From NCBI RefSeq assembly GCF_002407065.1, contig NZ_CP023564.1, forward strand, positions 372,001-436,000: a stretch of DNA of 64,000 nt, written 5' to 3'. Below, one piece after another: positions 18,222 through 26,692 of this stretch. This stretch comes from Brachybacterium ginsengisoli (GTDB lineage Bacteria; Actinomycetota; Actinomycetes; Actinomycetales; Dermabacteraceae). The notes beneath the pieces are model-generated. The model did no database searches. It was not told where the DNA came from and saw only the letters and a list, made by a program, of their open reading frames with translations. The position numbers and the translations under genes were made by a program. The stretch's first letter is position 1. Each line of letters opens with the position of its first letter.

Positions 18222-18881
18222 ATGCTCTTCTCCTTCGAATCCTTCGCGACGCTGAACCACTGGCTCGCAGCCTTCTGGCGCCTCATCCTCCTGAACCTGC
18301 TGTGGGTCGTCGTGACCCTGGCGGGCCTGGTGGTCATGGGCCTCGGCCCGGCGAGCTATGCGCTCGCCGCCTGCCTCGACGGATGGATCCGCCGCGGCGA
18401 AGGGCCGCCGACGGCGGCGACCTTCTTCCACCGGGCGCGGGAGCAGGGCTTCCGCCCCGTGCTCATGGGGTGGGTGCTGCTCGGGGCGGGGAGCGTCATC
18501 CTGGTGAACCTCCTGAGCCTGACCGACTGGTACCTGCGGGTCGCGAACCTCGTGGCGCTCGCCGCGCTCGTGCTCATCGGCGCCTACGTGTTCTTCGTGA
18601 TGGCGGCGACGGAGGTGGTCGGCGCGAGGCGACAGATCGTCACCGCGCTGCTGCTGGGCGTCGGCTCGCTGCACTGGAGCGTGCTCGGCGCCACCGGCAT
18701 CACCCTCGCCTACCTCGCGATGTTCCGCCTCGCGATGCCCCTGCTCCTCCTCCTGGGGGCCGTGCTGCCGGCCCTCCTGGTGGCCCTGATCCTGCGCTCG
18801 GCCTGGCGGGATCTCCCCCGAGACCCTGAAGCGGTGCGCACCGACGCGCCCGCACCCCTGACGAAAGGTGTTCCCGCATGA
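18222..18881 (+). CDS. YesL family (DUF624) membrane protein
   Basis: 219 aa with about five hydrophobic helices, starting after a textbook AGGAGG. DUF624 proteins such as B. subtilis YesL are encoded beside LplB/LplC-type importers for pectin fragments, but their role is unsettled; an accessory part of the transporter is likely. The C-terminus is polar and the last bases overlap the start of the first binding protein. Confidence 0.85.
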   Translation: MLFSFESFATLNHWLAAFWRLILLNLLWVVVTLAGLVVMGLGPASYALAACLDGWIRRGEGPPTAATFFHRAREQGFRPVLMGWVLLGAGSVILVNLLSLTDWYLRVANLVALAALVLIGAYVFFVMAATEVVGARRQIVTALLLGVGSLHWSVLGATGITLAYLAMFRLAMPLLLLLGAVLPALLVALILRSAWRDLPRDPEAVRTDAPAPLTKGVPA

Positions 18882-20380
18882 TCCAGCGCAGAAGTCTCCT
18901 CAAGGCCCTCCCCGTCGCGGCGGCGGGTGGGCTCGCCCTCTCCGCCTGCGGCGGGAACAGCGGCTCCGGCGGGTCCGGCGGCTCCGACGGGTCCCTGACC
19001 TGGATGTCGATGCTGCACACGCCCACCACGCCCGACGCCGCCGGTCCGGTGATGACGGGGCTCCAGGAGCATGCGGGCGTCGAGTTCGAGTTCCAGTGGG
19101 TGCCGGACGCCTCGAAGGAGGAGAAGATCACCGCCGCGCTCGCCTCGGGCTCGCTCGCCGACATCAACACCCTGAACCAGGGCATGGCCGCGGTCCGCGA
19201 ACCGCTGGCCTCCGGGCTGTTCTGGGACGTCGAGCCGCTGCTCGCGGACTTCCCGAACCTCTCGGCGATCAATCCCGCCATCATCGACGCGGCACGGCTG
19301 GACGGGGCGCTCTACGGCATCCCGTTCCAGAAGCCGATGGCCCGCTACGGCGTGCTGGTGCGTCAGGACTGGCTGGATCGTCTGGGCCTGGAGGTGCCGC
19401 ACACGACCGCCGAGCTCGAGGAGGTCGCGAAGGCCTTCGCGGAGGGAGACCCCACCGGCACCGGCGCTGCGACGACCGGGTTCATCGACCGCGAGGAGAG
19501 CTTCGTCGTGGGCTTCCGCTCCCTGAGCGGGTACTTCGGTGCGGGGGATCGGTTCGAGCTGGACTCCTCGGGGAAGATTGTCCCGGCCGCCACGACCGAG
19601 GCCTTCAAGGAGGCGATGGAGTGGTACCGCGGGATCTACGAGGCCGGGGGGATCAACAAGGAGTTCATCACCACCCAGAAGCAGAACCAGCAGCAGGCGA
19701 TCGCCCAGGACAAGGGCGGTCTGGTGGTGACGGGCCTGTTCGAGGCGAAGAACTACGTGGCGCTGGCGAACGAGATCAACGCGGAGACCGAGGTCCAGTG
19801 GACCCTCATCAACGACATCACCCATGAGGACGTGCCGCGCCGGATCCTCTCGGACACCTCCGGCGGCATGGGCGGGCTGATGGCCCTGAACACCCAGACG
19901 CTGAAGAGCGAGGAGGACGCCAAGCGCGCCCTCGGGCTCATCGACAAGCTCCTGGACGAGAAGGCCTTCGAGCTCATGACCAACGGCGTCGAGGGAACGC
20001 ACTTCGAGATCGATGCCGACGGGGCGGTGACCATCACCGATCAGACCCGCTGGGAGCAGGAGGTCCAGCCCTACTCGAGCTCGCGACCCTCTGACCAGGT
20101 GGTCCTGTACAAGTCCACCGACGACTACGTCAATCTCGCCAATGAGCTGATGGCGGAGAACGACGAGTTCGCGATCGTGAACCCGGCCCAGTCCCTGTCC
20201 TCGCCGACCTACGACTCCCAGTGGACGACGATCGAGACCGCTCTGAACGACGCCTACAACACCTTCATCATGGGCCAGTCCTCGATGGCGGACTACGAGG
20301 CGACCATCGAGTCCCTGCGCGGCCAGGGCCTGGACGACATCACCGCCGAGTACACCGAGGCTCACGACGCCGTGAGCTGA
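18878..20380 (+). CDS. Lipoprotein sugar-binding protein (first copy)
   Basis: 500-aa extracellular solute-binding protein of the large LplA-like type. The N-terminus has an Arg-Arg Tat-like start (QRRSLLKAL) and the lipobox LSAC with Cys24, followed by a Gly/Ser linker. It captures oligosaccharides outside the membrane and hands them to the LplB/LplC permeases. Residues about 155-327 are almost identical to those of the next gene while both ends differ. The start overlaps the YesL gene by 4 bp. Confidence 0.9.
   Translation: MIQRRSLLKALPVAAAGGLALSACGGNSGSGGSGGSDGSLTWMSMLHTPTTPDAAGPVMTGLQEHAGVEFEFQWVPDASKEEKITAALASGSLADINTLNQGMAAVREPLASGLFWDVEPLLADFPNLSAINPAIIDAARLDGALYGIPFQKPMARYGVLVRQDWLDRLGLEVPHTTAELEEVAKAFAEGDPTGTGAATTGFIDREESFVVGFRSLSGYFGAGDRFELDSSGKIVPAATTEAFKEAMEWYRGIYEAGGINKEFITTQKQNQQQAIAQDKGGLVVTGLFEAKNYVALANEINAETEVQWTLINDITHEDVPRRILSDTSGGMGGLMALNTQTLKSEEDAKRALGLIDKLLDEKAFELMTNGVEGTHFEIDADGAVTITDQTRWEQEVQPYSSSRPSDQVVLYKSTDDYVNLANELMAENDEFAIVNPAQSLSSPTYDSQWTTIETALNDAYNTFIMGQSSMADYEATIESLRGQGLDDITAEYTEAHDAVS
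19341..19858 (+). repeat. 518-bp near-identical core, copy A
   Basis: This segment of the first binding-protein gene matches 20908-21425 without indels; by hand I count about 25 mismatches in 518 bp (about 95% identity). Sequence outside these borders is clearly more diverged, so the block looks homogenised by gene conversion. The two copies lie 1567 bp apart in direct orientation. Confidence 0.85.
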
Positions 20381-20441
20381 GGCCGGCGCCTCCCACCCTC
20401 CCCTCCCGGCCGACGACGGCCCCTTCGAAAGGAATCCCAGG

Positions 20442-21944
20442 ATGATTCAGCGCAGAACACTCCTGACCTCCCTGCCCCTCGCCGCGGCCGGCGCCACGGG
20501 CCTCGCAGCGTGCGGCTCCTCCGGCACCGGCGGAGGCTCCGGCGGCGCCTCCTCGCCGCTGACCTGGATGTCGGTCCTGCACACCCCCACCACCCCGGCG
20601 GCCGGGGGCACGATCGAGAAGGCCCTCGCCGAGAACACCGGCATCGATGTCGAGCTCCAGTGGGTCCCGGCCGAGTCCTGGGGCGAGAAGATCAACGCGG
20701 TCCTCGCCTCCGGCGAGGTCGCCGACATCACCACCCATGGCTCCTGGAACACCTCCTCGGTGCGTCAGGCCCTGGGCTCGGGACTGTTCTGGGAGGTCGA
20801 GGACCTGCTGGCCGACTATCCGAACCTTGCCGCGATCAACCCCACGACCATCGACGCCGGCCGCATCGACGGCACGCTGTACGGCGTCCCGATGGTCAAG
20901 GAGTCGGCCCGCTACGGGGTGCTGGTGCGTCAGGACTGGCTGGATCGTCTGGGTCTGGAGGTGCCGCACACGACTGCAGAGCTCGAGGCGGTCGCGAAGG
21001 CCTTCGCCGAGGGTGACCCCACCGGCACCGGTGCCGCGACCACCGGCTTCATCGACCGCGAGGAGAGCTTCGGCGTGGGCTTCCGGTCGCTGACGGGGTA
21101 CTTCGGTGCGGGGGATCGGTTCGAGCTGGACTCCTCGGGGAAGATCGTCCCGGCCGCCACGACCGAGGCCTTCAAGGAGGCGATGGAGTGGTACCGCGGC
21201 ATCTATGAGGCCGGGGGGATCAACAAGGAGTTCATCACCACCCAGAAGCAGAACCAGCAGCAGGCGATCGCCCAGGACAAGGGCGGCCTCGTGGTGACGG
21301 GTCTGTTCGAGGCGAAGAACTACGTGGCGCTCGCGAACGAGATCAACGCGGAGACGGAGGTGCAGTGGACCCTCATCAACGACATCACCCATGAGGACGT
21401 GCCGCGCCGGATCCTCTCGGACACCAACGGCGGCATGGGCGCTCTGTTCGCCTTCTCCACCAAGAGCCTCACGGAGGAGGCCGACGTGCGCCGCGGCCTC
21501 GAGCTCATGAACGCGCTGTGCGACGAGCCGAACTACCAGCTCATGTCCAACGGCGTCGAGGGCACCCACTTCGACTTCACCGAGGACGGCGCCCTGGAGA
21601 TCACCGACCAGGCGCTGTGGGAGCAGGAGGTCCAGCCCTACAACGGCTCCCGCCCCAACTACGTCGTGGAGATCTACAAGTCGACCGACGACTACGTCAA
21701 CCTCGCCAACCAGATGATGAAGGAGAACGAGGAGTTCGTCGTCACCAACATCGCCCAGCAGCTGACCTCCCCGACCTACGACAGGTCCTGGGCCACGATC
21801 GAGCAGGCGCTCAGCGACACCTACTCCAAGGTGATCATGGGCCAGGCCACGATGGCGGACTACGAGGCGACCATCGAGACCGTGCGCGGCCAGGGCATGG
21901 ACGACATCATCGCGGAGTACACCGAGGCGTACGAGGCCCTGTGA
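20442..21944 (+). CDS. Lipoprotein sugar-binding protein (second copy)
   Basis: Paralog of the preceding gene, also 500 aa, with the same QRRTLLTSL start and a lipobox (LAAC, Cys24). Differences gather in the N-terminal 150 and C-terminal 170 residues, which flank the shared core. The pair may therefore present two ligand pockets to the same permeases; that is inferred. RBS GAAAGGA stands before ATG 20442. Its stop overlaps the GH28 start. Confidence 0.9.
   Translation: MIQRRTLLTSLPLAAAGATGLAACGSSGTGGGSGGASSPLTWMSVLHTPTTPAAGGTIEKALAENTGIDVELQWVPAESWGEKINAVLASGEVADITTHGSWNTSSVRQALGSGLFWEVEDLLADYPNLAAINPTTIDAGRIDGTLYGVPMVKESARYGVLVRQDWLDRLGLEVPHTTAELEAVAKAFAEGDPTGTGAATTGFIDREESFGVGFRSLTGYFGAGDRFELDSSGKIVPAATTEAFKEAMEWYRGIYEAGGINKEFITTQKQNQQQAIAQDKGGLVVTGLFEAKNYVALANEINAETEVQWTLINDITHEDVPRRILSDTNGGMGALFAFSTKSLTEEADVRRGLELMNALCDEPNYQLMSNGVEGTHFDFTEDGALEITDQALWEQEVQPYNGSRPNYVVEIYKSTDDYVNLANQMMKENEEFVVTNIAQQLTSPTYDRSWATIEQALSDTYSKVIMGQATMADYEATIETVRGQGMDDIIAEYTEAYEAL
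20908..21425 (+). repeat. 518-bp near-identical core, copy B
   Basis: Second member of the direct repeat described at 19341-19858. Recombination between the copies would fuse the two binding-protein genes in frame and delete 1567 bp. Confidence 0.85.
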
Positions 21945-23230
21945 ACTCCGTCGTCGACCAGATCCCCGGTCCGTCGGCCGTCCCCGGGACGGTGCACGAC
22001 GACCTCGCCACCGCGCGCCTCCAGCACGACATCGACGCCGCCGCCGCGCGCGGCGGCGGGCGGGTCGTCGTCGGCCCCGGCGTGCACCGCACCGGGGCGC
22101 TGCGCCTGCGCTCCGGCGTCGAGCTCCACCTCGAGGCCGGGTCCCGCCTGCAATTCGTCCCCGATCCTGCTCTCTACCCTCCCGTCGAGGCGCGCTGGGA
22201 GGGCGTGGCCGGGACCGTGCACTCGCCGTGCCTCTTCGCCCACGGGGAGTCGGATGTGGCGATCACGGGGCTCGGCACCATCGACGGCGGCGGCGCCTTC
22301 TGGTGGGAGCACCGCGAGGAGCGCGAGCTGGCCCGGCCCACCCTCATCGGCCTCCACGAGTGCCGTCGTGTGGTGCTGCGCGACGTGGTGCTGCAGAACT
22401 CCCCGGCGTGGACGGTGCATCCCGCGCTGTGCGAGGACGTGAGCATCTCCGGGCTGCGGATCCAGAACCCCGCCGACTCCCCGAACACGGACGGCATCGA
22501 CCCCGAGTCCTGCCGGAACGTGCGCATCAGCGACTGCCACATCGATGTGGGCGATGACTGCATCGCGCTCAAGGCGGGCACCGAGCGCACACCCGAGCGC
22601 GTGGCCTGCGAGAACATCACCATCACGAACTGCACGATGGTGCACGGCCACGGTGGCGTGGTCCTCGGCAGCGAGATGGCCGGCGGGGTGCGCAATGTCG
22701 TGATCAGCGCGTGCGTCTTCCGGGGCACCGACCGCGGGATCCGCGTCAAGACCCGCCGCGGGCGCGGCGGACTCATCGAGAACGTGCGCGTGAGCACCGT
22801 CGTCATGGAGGACGTTCTGAGCCCGTTCACCGTCAACTCCTTCTACCACTGCGGCCCGGAGGGGAAGCTGCCCCTCATCGGGGACCGCAGCGCGCGGGAG
22901 GTCGACGAGGGCACCCCGCAGATCCGTGGCCTCCACCTCGCGCACATCACCGCCACCGGCGTGCGCGCGAGCGCCGCGCACCTCTACGGCCTCCCCGAGG
23001 CGCCGCTGCACGATGTCTCCCTGCACGACGTCACGGTGACCTTCGCGGAGGATCCCGTCCCCGGGACCCCTGAGATGGCCGACGGGGTGGGGCCCGTCGC
23101 GGGCGAGGGCATGCGGCTCGGCTTCGTGCACGACGCACGGCTGTCCGGGGTGCGCGTCCAGGGTGCTCACGGGGAGGCCCTCCTCCTCGAGCAGTGCGAG
23201 CGGATCTCCGTCGAGGAGGCGGGGAGATGA
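21941..23230 (+). CDS. GH28 polygalacturonase-like enzyme, cytoplasmic
   Basis: 429-aa right-handed beta-helix hydrolase of oligogalacturonides. The family signature is complete: NTDGID, GDDCIALK, GHGGVVLG and RGIRVKT, giving the three catalytic Asp residues plus the His and Arg/Lys contacts. The start is GTG 21941, overlapping the previous stop (GTGA). No signal peptide exists, so it should act on imported fragments, probably as an exo-enzyme or on rhamnogalacturonan pieces. It lies between the binding-protein genes and the second permease in one operon. Confidence 0.92.
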   Translation: MNSVVDQIPGPSAVPGTVHDDLATARLQHDIDAAAARGGGRVVVGPGVHRTGALRLRSGVELHLEAGSRLQFVPDPALYPPVEARWEGVAGTVHSPCLFAHGESDVAITGLGTIDGGGAFWWEHREERELARPTLIGLHECRRVVLRDVVLQNSPAWTVHPALCEDVSISGLRIQNPADSPNTDGIDPESCRNVRISDCHIDVGDDCIALKAGTERTPERVACENITITNCTMVHGHGGVVLGSEMAGGVRNVVISACVFRGTDRGIRVKTRRGRGGLIENVRVSTVVMEDVLSPFTVNSFYHCGPEGKLPLIGDRSAREVDEGTPQIRGLHLAHITATGVRASAAHLYGLPEAPLHDVSLHDVTVTFAEDPVPGTPEMADGVGPVAGEGMRLGFVHDARLSGVRVQGAHGEALLLEQCERISVEEAGR

Positions 23231-23676
23231 GCGTCATGACCCGGCCCATCGCCCCGACGCGCATGCGACGCACGGCGGAGATGACCCTCCTCGCCGTCGC
23301 CGTCGTGCTCTCGATCCTCACCATGGGCGGTTTCACCCTGGTGATGAACCAGATCGACATGGCCACCTTCGAGGAGGTCGTGATGCCCGCGCTGCTGGGC
23401 GGCGGAGACCTCGCCGTGGACCAGGCCCACGAGATGGCCCGCACCCTCGCGGCCTGGTTCGGGGCCTCCCTGGTGCTGATGCTGCTGCTGAGCGCGGCGG
23501 GCTTCGCGCTCGCCCGCAGCCGTCCCCACCGTCGCACCGCCGGCTGGTGGCTCTTCGCCGCGGGGCTCGTGTGCCTCCTGGGCAGCCAGCTGGTCCTGTT
23601 CCCCCTCGCCTTCCTGTACTTCCTGCCCGCAGGGCTGTTCGCCCTGCGTCCCACCCCCGAGCGGAGCCACGGATGA
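23227..23676 (+). CDS. Small membrane protein of unknown function
   Basis: 149 aa with about four predicted membrane helices (near residues 18-40, 75-98, 108-128 and 129-143) and a basic N-terminus. I do not recognise a family. The start overlaps the GH28 stop and the stop overlaps the LplC start (ATGA at both ends), so it is tightly built into the pectin import operon. A role as an accessory transporter subunit, like YesL, is possible but unproven. Confidence 0.75.
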   Translation: MSVMTRPIAPTRMRRTAEMTLLAVAVVLSILTMGGFTLVMNQIDMATFEEVVMPALLGGGDLAVDQAHEMARTLAAWFGASLVLMLLLSAAGFALARSRPHRRTAGWWLFAAGLVCLLGSQLVLFPLAFLYFLPAGLFALRPTPERSHG

Positions 23677-24620
23677 CCCTCTCGACCCCGTCCACGACGA
23701 TCCCTCCCGCGCTCGCGAGCGGGCCCGCCGAGCCCCGGCCCCGCCGCAAGGGGCGCCCCCGCCCCACCGGTCAGAAGGTCTTCGCGGTGTTCAACGGGAT
23801 CATCCTCACCGGCTTCGCGCTGATGTGCCTGATCCCCTTCATCCACATCATCGGCAGCTCCTTCGCGACCCCCGGGGAGCTCGCCACGCGGAACTTCGTC
23901 CTCATCCCGCGGGAGTGGTCCACGGCCGCCTACCAGTACATCCTCTCCACGCCGACGATCTTCCGCGCCATGGGGGTGTCGGTGTTCGTGACGGTGGTGG
24001 GCACCTTCGTGAGCCTCGTGCTCACCTCGATGATGGCGTACGCCCTCTCGAAGCCCCAGCTGCCCGGACGTCGCTACATCAACTTCCTGGTCATCTTCAC
24101 GATGCTCTTCAGCGGGGGCATGATCCCGAGCTTCATCCTGGTCACGAAGCTGGGGCTGGTGGACTCGCTGTGGTCGCTGATCCTCCCGGTCGCGATCAAC
24201 GCGTTCAACCTCGTCATCATGCGCAACTTCTTCCAGGGCATCCCCGCGAGCCTCGAGGAGGCCGCCCGCATCGACGGATGCTCGGAGCTGGGCGTGTTCG
24301 CCCGGGTGGTGCTGCCGCTGTCCCTCGCCTCGATCGCGACCATCGGCCTCTTCTACGCCGTCACCTACTGGAACACCTACATGCACGCGGTGCTCTACAT
24401 CAACGACTCCTCGAAGTGGCCCATCCAGGTGCTGCTGCGCCAGGTCGTCATCGTCTCCAGCGGCATGAACGCGGATGCCACCGCCGTGGACGTGGTCCCG
24501 CCCGCGCAGTCGGTGAAGATGGCCGTGATCGCCGTGGCCACCCTGCCGATGCTCGCGATCTACCCCTTCGTCCAGCGCTTCTTCGTCAAGGGCGCCATGA
24601 TCGGCTCCGTCAAGGGCTGA
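23673..24620 (+). CDS. LplC-type oligosaccharide ABC permease
   Basis: 315-aa second membrane subunit, partner of the permease at 17196. Six helices follow a basic, Pro-rich N-terminal tail of about 38 residues. The EAA loop reads EEAARIDGCSELGVF followed by VLPLSLA. The C-terminal FVKGAMIGSVKG ending is typical of LplC/YtcP proteins. Its start overlaps the small membrane protein gene. Confidence 0.92.
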   Translation: MTLSTPSTTIPPALASGPAEPRPRRKGRPRPTGQKVFAVFNGIILTGFALMCLIPFIHIIGSSFATPGELATRNFVLIPREWSTAAYQYILSTPTIFRAMGVSVFVTVVGTFVSLVLTSMMAYALSKPQLPGRRYINFLVIFTMLFSGGMIPSFILVTKLGLVDSLWSLILPVAINAFNLVIMRNFFQGIPASLEEAARIDGCSELGVFARVVLPLSLASIATIGLFYAVTYWNTYMHAVLYINDSSKWPIQVLLRQVVIVSSGMNADATAVDVVPPAQSVKMAVIAVATLPMLAIYPFVQRFFVKGAMIGSVKG

Positions 24621-24658
24621 GCTCCGCAGCATCCGCACCGAACAGATCGAGGAAGATC

Positions 24659-26692
24659 ATGCCTTTCGTGTCACGCCGCCGGTTCACCGCCACCCTCGGC
24701 CTCGCATCCGCCGCGGCCCTCGTCTCCACCGGTCCCGCCGCGGCGGCTCCTCCGGAGGACGCAGGAGGAGGCGAGCTCCTGCGCAGGATGCACGTCCCCT
24801 CCGGCCGAACCACGGCCGACGGCCCCATCTGGTCGCCGACCCCGACGGGGTTCGCCGGAGTGCGGACCGAGCAAGCTCCTCACGGAGCCATCGGCGGCCA
24901 GGGCGGCACGATCGTCGTCGTCCACGACGGGGAGGCTCTCGCCGACGCCGTGCTCCAGGAGGGGCCGACGGTGGTCCTCGTCGAGGGGTCGATCGTCGTC
25001 GAACCCTTCGGCACGAACCTGAAGGTCTCGAGCGATACCAGCATCCTCGGGGCGGGCCGCGGGGCGGAGATCGTCGGCGGCGGATTCCATCTCGACCGCG
25101 TCGCGAACGTGGTGATCCGCAACCTCACCTTCCGCGACTCGTACGTCCCGGGGGACTGGGACGGCAAGAGCGAGGACAACGACAACGACGGCGTCCGCGT
25201 CGACACCTCGCACCACGTGTGGATCGATCACTGCGAGTTCGCCCGGCTGGGCGACGGGCTCGTGGACGTTCGGAAGAACGCCACCGACGTCACGCTCTCC
25301 TGGTGCATCTTCCGCGACCACAACAAGACGGTCGGCGTCGGATGGACCGAGGACGTCCTCACCCGGATCACCCTGCACCACAACTGGTCCTCGAACACGT
25401 ACCAGCGAAACGCCAGTATCGACAACGTCGCCGCAGGTCACCTGTACAGCTGCGTCTTCCAGGGGCAGGGACAGTACGGGACGATGTCGCGAGGGGCCTC
25501 GCAGCTGGTCGTCGAGGCGTGCCTCTACGAGAACGGCGAGGACGCGCTCGTCGCCAAGGACCCCGCCTCGAGGATCGACTCGCGCGGGAACCGCTTCACC
25601 GGGATCCGCGGGCGGAAGGACCACACCGGCCCCACCTTCGAACCCTCCGAGCACTACGACTACACGGCGGAGCCGATCGACGACGTCGCGCGGATCGTCA
25701 CGGGGAACGCCGGGCCTCACGCCCGGACCGAGCAGGTGGGCCGACGGATCCGGGTCGCGCTCGACGGATCCGGGGACGTGGCGAGCATCGGCGCGGCCGT
25801 CGGCGCCGCGTGGCGCTCGCCGCATCCGGTGGAGATCGTCGTGGCCCCGGGCATCTACCGCGAGATCGTCCGTATCCAGCCCGGCATGCCGGCGGGGCTC
25901 GTCCTGCGCGGGGAGACCGGTGCGGCCACTGATGTGGTCCTGACCTACGACCTCGCCGCCGGGACGGAGAAGTTCTACGGCGGAGTGTTCGGCGGCACGG
26001 GCGCGGCGACCCTCGCCGTCCTCGCCGACGACGTCACCCTCCGGGATCTGACGATCGAGAACGCCTACGACGAGGAGGCGCATGGCGGCAGCCAGGCCCA
26101 GGCGCTGCGCACCGTGGGGGACAGGATCGTGCTGGACGGGGTCCGCCTGATCGGCAACCAGGACACCTTCCTGGCCGAGTCCCCCGGCAAGGGCGTCGTC
26201 TCCCGCGTGTACGTGAGCGACTCCTTCCTGGAGGGCGATGTCGACTTCATCTACGGCAGGGCGACCCTCGTGCTCGAGAACTGCGAGATCCGATCCTTCG
26301 ACCGGGGGAGCCCGGACAACAACGGGTACGTCTGCGCTCCGAGCACCGACTCGGGGGTCCGGGGGTTCCTGTTCACCGGGTGCACCTTCACCTCGGACGC
26401 CGCCGAGGGATCGGTGTTCCTGGGGCGCCCGTGGCATCCCAGCAGCAACCCGGACGTCGCCCCGTCGGCGGTCATCAGGCACTCCCACCTCGGTTCGCAC
26501 ATCCGGACCCCCGGCTGGTCGGACATGGGCGGATGGCCCTGGCAGGAGGACTTCCTGCGCGAGCACGCCAACGAGGGCCCGGGTGCCGCCGTCGGCGACG
26601 AAGGCCGCCCCCAGCTCACCGCGGACGAGGCAGCCGAGCACACCCGCGAGAACTACCTCAGCGGTGACGACGAGTGGACGCCCTGGTCATGA
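24659..26692 (+). CDS. Exported pectate lyase (PL1) - pectin methylesterase (CE8) fusion
   Basis: 677 aa. A Tat signal (SRRRFTATLG, then an Ala-rich stretch, cleavage about residue 32) is followed by a PL1 beta-helix (about 75-335) with DNDGVRVDTSHHVWIDHCE and a QRNASID segment that supplies the catalytic Arg. From about residue 360 a CE8 domain shows GIYREIV, QAQALR, GNQDTFL, GDVDFIYG and LGRPWHP, so both CE8 aspartates are present. The esterase would strip methyl groups so that the attached lyase can cut the same chain. RBS GAGGAAG precedes ATG 24659. The gene overlaps the next by 4 bp. Confidence 0.92.
   Translation: MPFVSRRRFTATLGLASAAALVSTGPAAAAPPEDAGGGELLRRMHVPSGRTTADGPIWSPTPTGFAGVRTEQAPHGAIGGQGGTIVVVHDGEALADAVLQEGPTVVLVEGSIVVEPFGTNLKVSSDTSILGAGRGAEIVGGGFHLDRVANVVIRNLTFRDSYVPGDWDGKSEDNDNDGVRVDTSHHVWIDHCEFARLGDGLVDVRKNATDVTLSWCIFRDHNKTVGVGWTEDVLTRITLHHNWSSNTYQRNASIDNVAAGHLYSCVFQGQGQYGTMSRGASQLVVEACLYENGEDALVAKDPASRIDSRGNRFTGIRGRKDHTGPTFEPSEHYDYTAEPIDDVARIVTGNAGPHARTEQVGRRIRVALDGSGDVASIGAAVGAAWRSPHPVEIVVAPGIYREIVRIQPGMPAGLVLRGETGAATDVVLTYDLAAGTEKFYGGVFGGTGAATLAVLADDVTLRDLTIENAYDEEAHGGSQAQALRTVGDRIVLDGVRLIGNQDTFLAESPGKGVVSRVYVSDSFLEGDVDFIYGRATLVLENCEIRSFDRGSPDNNGYVCAPSTDSGVRGFLFTGCTFTSDAAEGSVFLGRPWHPSSNPDVAPSAVIRHSHLGSHIRTPGWSDMGGWPWQEDFLREHANEGPGAAVGDEGRPQLTADEAAEHTRENYLSGDDEWTPWS

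Noticed and set aside
16233-18674. 813-codon open frame on the minus strand
   Set aside because: It is antisense to the GH43 start region, LplB permease and YesL genes, has Arg/His/Asp/Glu-biased low-complexity translation and no family motifs. It is a by-product of high GC.
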